Origin: Callorhinus ursinus
Taxonomy: Eukaryota; Chordata; Mammalia; Carnivora; Otariidae
Assembly: GCF_003265705.1 (NCBI RefSeq)
Contig: NW_020313005.1
Span: 13,202,332-13,266,331 of the forward strand
Reading direction: 5' to 3'
Length of the DNA: 64,000 bases
The notes below the pieces were generated by a model. The model was given only the letters and a program-made list of their open reading frames with translations, made no database searches and was not told the origin of the DNA. Below are positions 60,228 to 64,000 of this stretch, one piece after another (position 1 is the first letter of the stretch; each line of letters starts with the position of its first letter). Made by a program: the position numbers and the translations under genes.

Positions 60228-60737
60228 TTAGAAGCTGGCTCCGCTGAGGGATGTCGCTGCAGTGGCTAAGCGTGGGGTGGAATCCTCCCGGGACAGTGTG
60301 GTCTCAGGACCCTTGGGGTCACAGAAAGACCAGGGGTGCCTGAGTGTGGCAGAGCTCCCAGGTATTGGAGCGGGGAAGCCGGCTGCAGAGACGGAGCTGA
60401 GGCGCGGGCTCTCAGCTCGGGGTTGCCAAAAACTGAGATCCGAGGCCCAGTCGGGCCACTGCTCCGCCAGCAGGGACCCAACAAGCGGCAGAGCCGGGGA
60501 GACTCCCCTTTCTCCCCTGGGAGGAACAGTGCGGGAACGCACTGCAGGGATCTGCTGGGTTTGGAGACTCCACAAGGGGCCGGGTGCCAGAGATACAAAC
60601 GCTCGATCACAGGCCGGTGAGCACAGAGTGCGGTTGGAGACCAGGGAGATGGGAGTGACTGCTTTTCTCTGGGGACGCACTGAGGAGCGGGGCCCCGAGT
60701 TCTCAGCCCCTCTGAGTAGAGATTGGGAGGCCACCAT
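60228..60737 (-). other. Antisense open frame in the L1 5'UTR (169 codons)
   Basis: On the strand opposite the L1, an ATG at 60737-60735 in a strong context (A at -3, G at +4) opens a 169-codon frame ending at 60228. The frame extends further upstream without ATG to 60872. The minus L1 keeps the same ATG and context at about 19228 and reads on with similar residues (RPQRKAITPVSPVS) until a 1-nt insertion ends it at 19359. No known domain. It could be merely an open frame in GC-rich DNA. Confidence 0.4.
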
Positions 60738-61074
60738 TTTCGCCCTGGTCCTCCAAAGCTGTACCGAAAGCTTGCAGAACAAAAGCTCCTGAGAGCAAAC
60801 CCAAGCAGCTTGCTTAGCCCAGACTGACAAGGGGGGGCAATTCAGCCTCCAGCAAAGACACTTGGAAACCACGGCAACAGGCTCCTCCCCCAGAAGATCA
60901 GCACGAACAGCCAGCCAAGACCAAGTTTACCAATCAAGGAGAACAGGAGAACTCCAGCGCTAAGGGAATACTGCACATAGAATTCATGGCTTTTATTTTT
61001 ACAATGATTCATTAGTTCATCAAAGTTAATTTTTTTAACTGTTTTTTTTTTATTTTTCTTTTTCCCTTTTTCAA

Positions 61075-61550
61075 CCAACATCTTATCAATCCCTTTTTTA
61101 AAAAAACACATTTTTTATTTTTCATTTTTAGAGTCATATTTTATCCCTTCATAGTAGTTACCCTTATTTTTGGCATATATATATGAGTTGTTCTCTCTTT
61201 AAAATTTTGAGATACGGTTTCTTCTAACAGATCAAAATATACCCTAAATCACTAGTGTATGGCTTTGTTCTAGTCTCCTGCCTGATCACATTCTCTCCCT
61301 TTTTTTTTTAATCTTCTTTCTTTTTTCAAACAACTTATCTTATCAATTCCTTTTATAAAATCTTTTATAATTTTCATCTTTACAGTCATCTTCCATCCCT
61401 TCATTGTATCAACCCTTATTTTGTACATATATGTCTTTCTTCCTTTAAAATTTTAGAAGGCACTTTTTTCTAACAGACCAAAATACACCCAAACTCTAGT
61501 GTGTGGCACTGATCTATACACTAGCCTGATCATATTTGATCATATTCTGC
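61075..61550 (+). repeat. Two imperfect ~250-bp tandem units in the L1 5'UTR
   Basis: TCTTATCAAT at 61081 and 61338, ATCCCTTCAT at 61143 and 61395, TTTAAAATTTT at 61198 and 61444, then TTTTCTAACAGA/TTCTTCTAACAG, CAAAATATACCC/CAAAATACACCC, CTAGTGTATGGC/CTAGTGTGTGGC and CCTGATCA in both. Offsets are 246-257 bp. Confidence 0.8.
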
Positions 61551-61735
61551 TTTTTTCTTTGTTCTGTTTTTGTTTTTATCTTTTTTTCTTGTTTTTTTTT
61601 TCTCTTTTTTCTTTCTTTCCCTTTCTTTTCCCCTGGTTTCAGGTCTTTTCTGATTTGTATAGAGTATATTTGCTGGGGACGTTGTTAACCTGTTAGAATT
61701 TTGTTCTCTCATTTATCTATTCTCCTCTGGGCAAA

Positions 61736-62631
61736 ATGACAAGACGAAAAAAATCACCTCAGCAAAAAGAACAAGAGGTAGTACCGTCAGCCAGGGACCT
61801 ACTCAATACGGGCATTAGTACAATGTTGGACCTAGAGTTCAGAATCATGACTTTAAAGATACTAGCTGGGCTTGAAAAAAACCCTGGAAGTTATTAGAGA
61901 AACCCTTTCTGGAGAAATAAAAGAACTAAAATCTAACCAAGTCGAAATCAAAAAGGCTATTGATGAGGTGGAATCAAAAATGGGGGCACTAACTGCTAGG
62001 ATAAATGAGGCAGAAGAGAGAATCAGCGATATAGAAGACCAAATGATGGAAAATAAAGAGGCTGAGAAAAAGAGAGATAAACAAGTACAGGATCAAGAGG
62101 GCAGAATTCGAGAGATAAGCGATACGATAAGATGAAACAACATTAGAATAATTGGGATCCCAGAAGAAGAAGAAAGAGAGAGAGGGGCAGAAGGTATATT
62201 GGAGCAAATAATAGCAGAGAACTTCCCTAATGTGAGGAAGGAAACAGGCATCAAAATCCAGGAGGCACAGAACCCCTCTCAAAATCAATAATAATAGGTC
62301 AACAACCCGACATCTAAGAGTAAAACGTATGAGTCTCAGAGACAAAGAGAAAATGCGGAAAGCAGCTCGGGAGAAGAGATCTGTAAACTACAATGGTAGA
62401 AATATTAGATTGGCAACACACCTATCCACAGAGACCTGGCAGGCCAGAAAGAACTGGCAAGATATCTTCAGAGCACTAAATGAGAAAAATATGCAGCCAA
62501 GAATACTATATCCAGCTAGGCTGTCATTGAAAATAGAAGGAAAGATAAAAAGCTTCCAGAACAAACAAAAACTAAAGGAATTTGCAAACACGAAACCAGC
62601 CCTCCAAGAAATATTGAAAGGGGTCCTCTAA
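61736..62631 (+). pseudogene. L1 ORF1 remnant (RNA-binding ORF1p), plus copy
   Basis: ATG at 61736 opens MTRRKKSPQQKEQEVV, frame-shifted in an A-run near 61880. The coiled-coil part (61872-62132) reads EIKELKSNQVEIKKAIDEVE with heptad-like spacing, then a TGA at 62133-62135 (TGG expected). The RRM part follows with NNIRIIGIPEE, which is read through to a 2-nt deletion near 62270. The C-terminal domain is open from 62329, with ARKNWQDIFRALNEKN, YPARLSLKIEG and ALQEILKG, ending in TAA at 62629-62631. All three ORF1p domains are present but disconnected. Confidence 0.93.
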
Positions 62632-62712
62632 GCAAAGAGAGAGCCTAAAGGCAGCATAGATCAGAAAGGAACACAGACAATATACAGTCACAGTCACCTT
62701 ACAGGCAATACA

Positions 62713-64000
62713 ATGGCACTAAATTCATACCTTTCAATAGTTACCCTGAATGTAAGTGGGCTCAATGCCCCAATCAAAAGACACAGGCTATCAGATTGGA
62801 TTAAAAAACAAGACCCTTCAATATGCTGTCTGTAAGAGACTCATTTTAGACCCAAAGACACCCCCAGTTTGAAAGTGAGGGGGTGGAAAACCATTTACCA
62901 TGCTAATGGACACCAAAAGAAAGCTGGGGTGGCCATCCTTATATCAGACAAATTAGATTTTAAATCAAAGAGTGTAATAAGAGATGAGGAAGGACACTAT
63001 ATCCTACTTAAAGGGTAATCCAACAAGAAGATCTAACAATTGTAAATATCTATGCCCCGAACATGGGAGCATACAATTATATAAGGCAATTAATAACAAA
63101 AGCAAAGAAACACATTGACAACAATACAATAATAGTGGGGGAATTTAACACCCCCTGACTGAAATGGACAGATCATCTAAGCAAAGATCAACAAGGAAAT
63201 AAAGACTTTAAATGACACACTGAACCAAATGGACTTCACAGACATATTCAGGACACTCCATCCCAAAGCAAGGGAATACACATTCTTCTCTAGTGCCCAT
63301 GGAACATTCTCCAGAATTGATCACATCCTAGGTCACACATCAGGTCTCAACCGGTACCAAAAGATAATTCCCTGCATATTTTCAGACCACAGTGCTTGAA
63401 ACTAGAACTCAATCACAAGAGGAAAGTCAGAAAGAACTCAAATACATGGAGGCTAAAGAGCATCCTACTAAAGAATGAATGGGTCAACCAGGAAATAAAA
63501 GAAGAATTAAAAAAACTCATGGAAACCAATGAAAATGAAAACACAACTGTTCAAAATATTTGGGATACAGCAAAGGCAGTCCTGAGAGGAAAGTATATAG
63601 CAATACAAGCCTTTCTCAAGAAACAAGAAAGGTCTCAAATACACAACCTAACCCTACACCTAAAGGAGCTGGAGAAAGAACAGCAAATAAAGCCTAAACC
63701 CAGCAGGAGAAGGGAAATAATAAAGATCAGAGCAGAAATCAATTAAATAGAAACCCAAAGAACAGTAGAACAGATCAATGAAACTAGGAGCTTGTTCTCT
63801 GAAAGAATTAATAAGATTGATAAACCCCGGCCAAACTTACCAAAAAGAAAAGAGAAATGACCCACATCAACAAAATCATGAATGAAAGAGGAGAGATCAC
63901 AACCAACACCAAAGAAATACAAACAATTATAAGAACATATTATGAGCAACTCTATGCCAGCAAATTAGATAACCTGGAAGAAATGGGTGCATTCCTAGAG
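62713..64000 (+). pseudogene. L1 ORF2 5' part (endonuclease), plus copy, truncated by window
   Basis: ATG at 62713 (MALNSY). Codon 41, the Gln before the catalytic Glu of the LQETH motif, is TAA. Frameshifts follow near 63012, 63152 and 63395. The GDFN motif reads GEFN at about 63138-63149, changing a catalytic Asp. The RIDHILGH and SDH motifs are recognisable. From 63396 the frame reopens for 116 codons to a TAA at 63744, then the N-terminal reverse transcriptase region runs to the window end. Confidence 0.93.

Larger units (their letters stand above)
59943..61735 (+). promoter_or_regulatory. L1 5'UTR / internal promoter region (plus copy)
   Basis: About 1.79 kb. Bases 60020-60900 are CpG-rich, the usual internal-promoter part of an L1. 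Bases 61000-61640 are T-rich and carry two imperfect ~250-bp tandem units (about 61075-61325 and 61330-61550). Sense transcription is inferred from the L1 family; antisense activity is only a possibility. Confidence 0.75.
21383..64000 (+). other. ARHGAP42: ARHGAP42 intron downstream of the exon (partial)
   Basis: It starts with the donor GTAAGT at 21383-21388 and runs to the window end without a recognisable next exon. I looked for codons of the following BAR segment by eye and did not find them, so the intron appears to be at least 42.6 kb long. A short exon could have been missed by eye. Confidence 0.7.
59943..64000 (+). mobile_element. Full-5' L1 LINE (carnivoran), inactive, cut by window end
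   Basis: In the same orientation as ARHGAP42. It begins at about 59943 with GGGCGGAGCAAGATGGTGG and a 5'UTR matching the minus copy throughout, then ORF1 (61736-62631), an 81-nt spacer and ORF2 (from 62713) running off the window. The 3' end and TSD cannot be seen. Many frame breaks show it cannot move on its own. Confidence 0.95.

Noticed and set aside
60262..60792. 176-codon sense frame in the L1 5'UTR
   Set aside because: It starts at GTG and its first ATG lies near its end. The minus copy keeps only part of it. It is probably an open frame in CpG-rich DNA.
57001..64000. Next ARHGAP42 exon before the window end
   Set aside because: The following BAR residues were searched for by eye between 21383 and 64000 without a match. 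A computed search would be decisive.

Overview
The window is mammalian nuclear DNA from a carnivoran. The evidence is at least fourteen tRNA-derived can-SINEs, most flanked by clear target-site duplications (TSDs), and two near-complete L1 elements of carnivoran type. The SINE heads follow the form shared by bears, mustelids and seals rather than the dog SINEC_Cf or cat forms, so an arctoid caniform is likely; the species cannot be fixed from this. There are no bacterial features: no operons, CRISPR arrays or phage.

The only cellular coding sequence I can support is one 62-bp exon at 21321-21382 on the + strand. It has a strong polypyrimidine tract and AG acceptor, a consensus GTAAGT donor, and a peptide (SLKEFARLLIAVEEERR) that matches my recollection of the BAR domain of ARHGAP42 (GRAF3, a Rho GTPase-activating protein). 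The rest of the window is therefore read as two long ARHGAP42 introns, about 21.3 kb upstream and 42.6 kb downstream of the exon.

Layout: 1-12.9 kb is intron with can-SINEs, old L2/MIR/MER5A remnants, an LTR-like insertion near 1.2-1.8 kb and a 5'-truncated L1 tail near 7.3 kb. A full-length 7.07-kb L1 on the minus strand fills 12945-20015, bounded by a perfect 15-bp TSD. Next come the exon (21.3 kb) and a TTTC microsatellite holding a 10-N assembly gap (21.8 kb). From 22 to 60 kb lies intron with can-SINEs, MIR, L2, MER20, MLT1-like and old L1M fragments. From 59943 to the window end is a second L1 on the + strand, cut by the window edge inside ORF2.

Both L1s are dead: ORF1 and ORF2 carry frameshifts and stops, although the older minus copy keeps an uninterrupted endonuclease-domain frame. 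Comparing the two copies shows architecture worth attention: a roughly 1.8-kb 5'UTR with two ~250-bp tandem units and antisense open frames, an 81-nt inter-ORF spacer identical in length in both copies, and (in the complete copy) a 3'UTR built from two related modules separated by an internal A-rich tract. Other structural curiosities are a perfect 15-bp hairpin flanked by direct repeats at 33.9 kb and two full-length L1s in inverted orientation 40 kb apart around the ARHGAP42 exon. I found no convincing new biological system; the best candidates are the L1 5'UTR antisense frames and the modular L1 ends.
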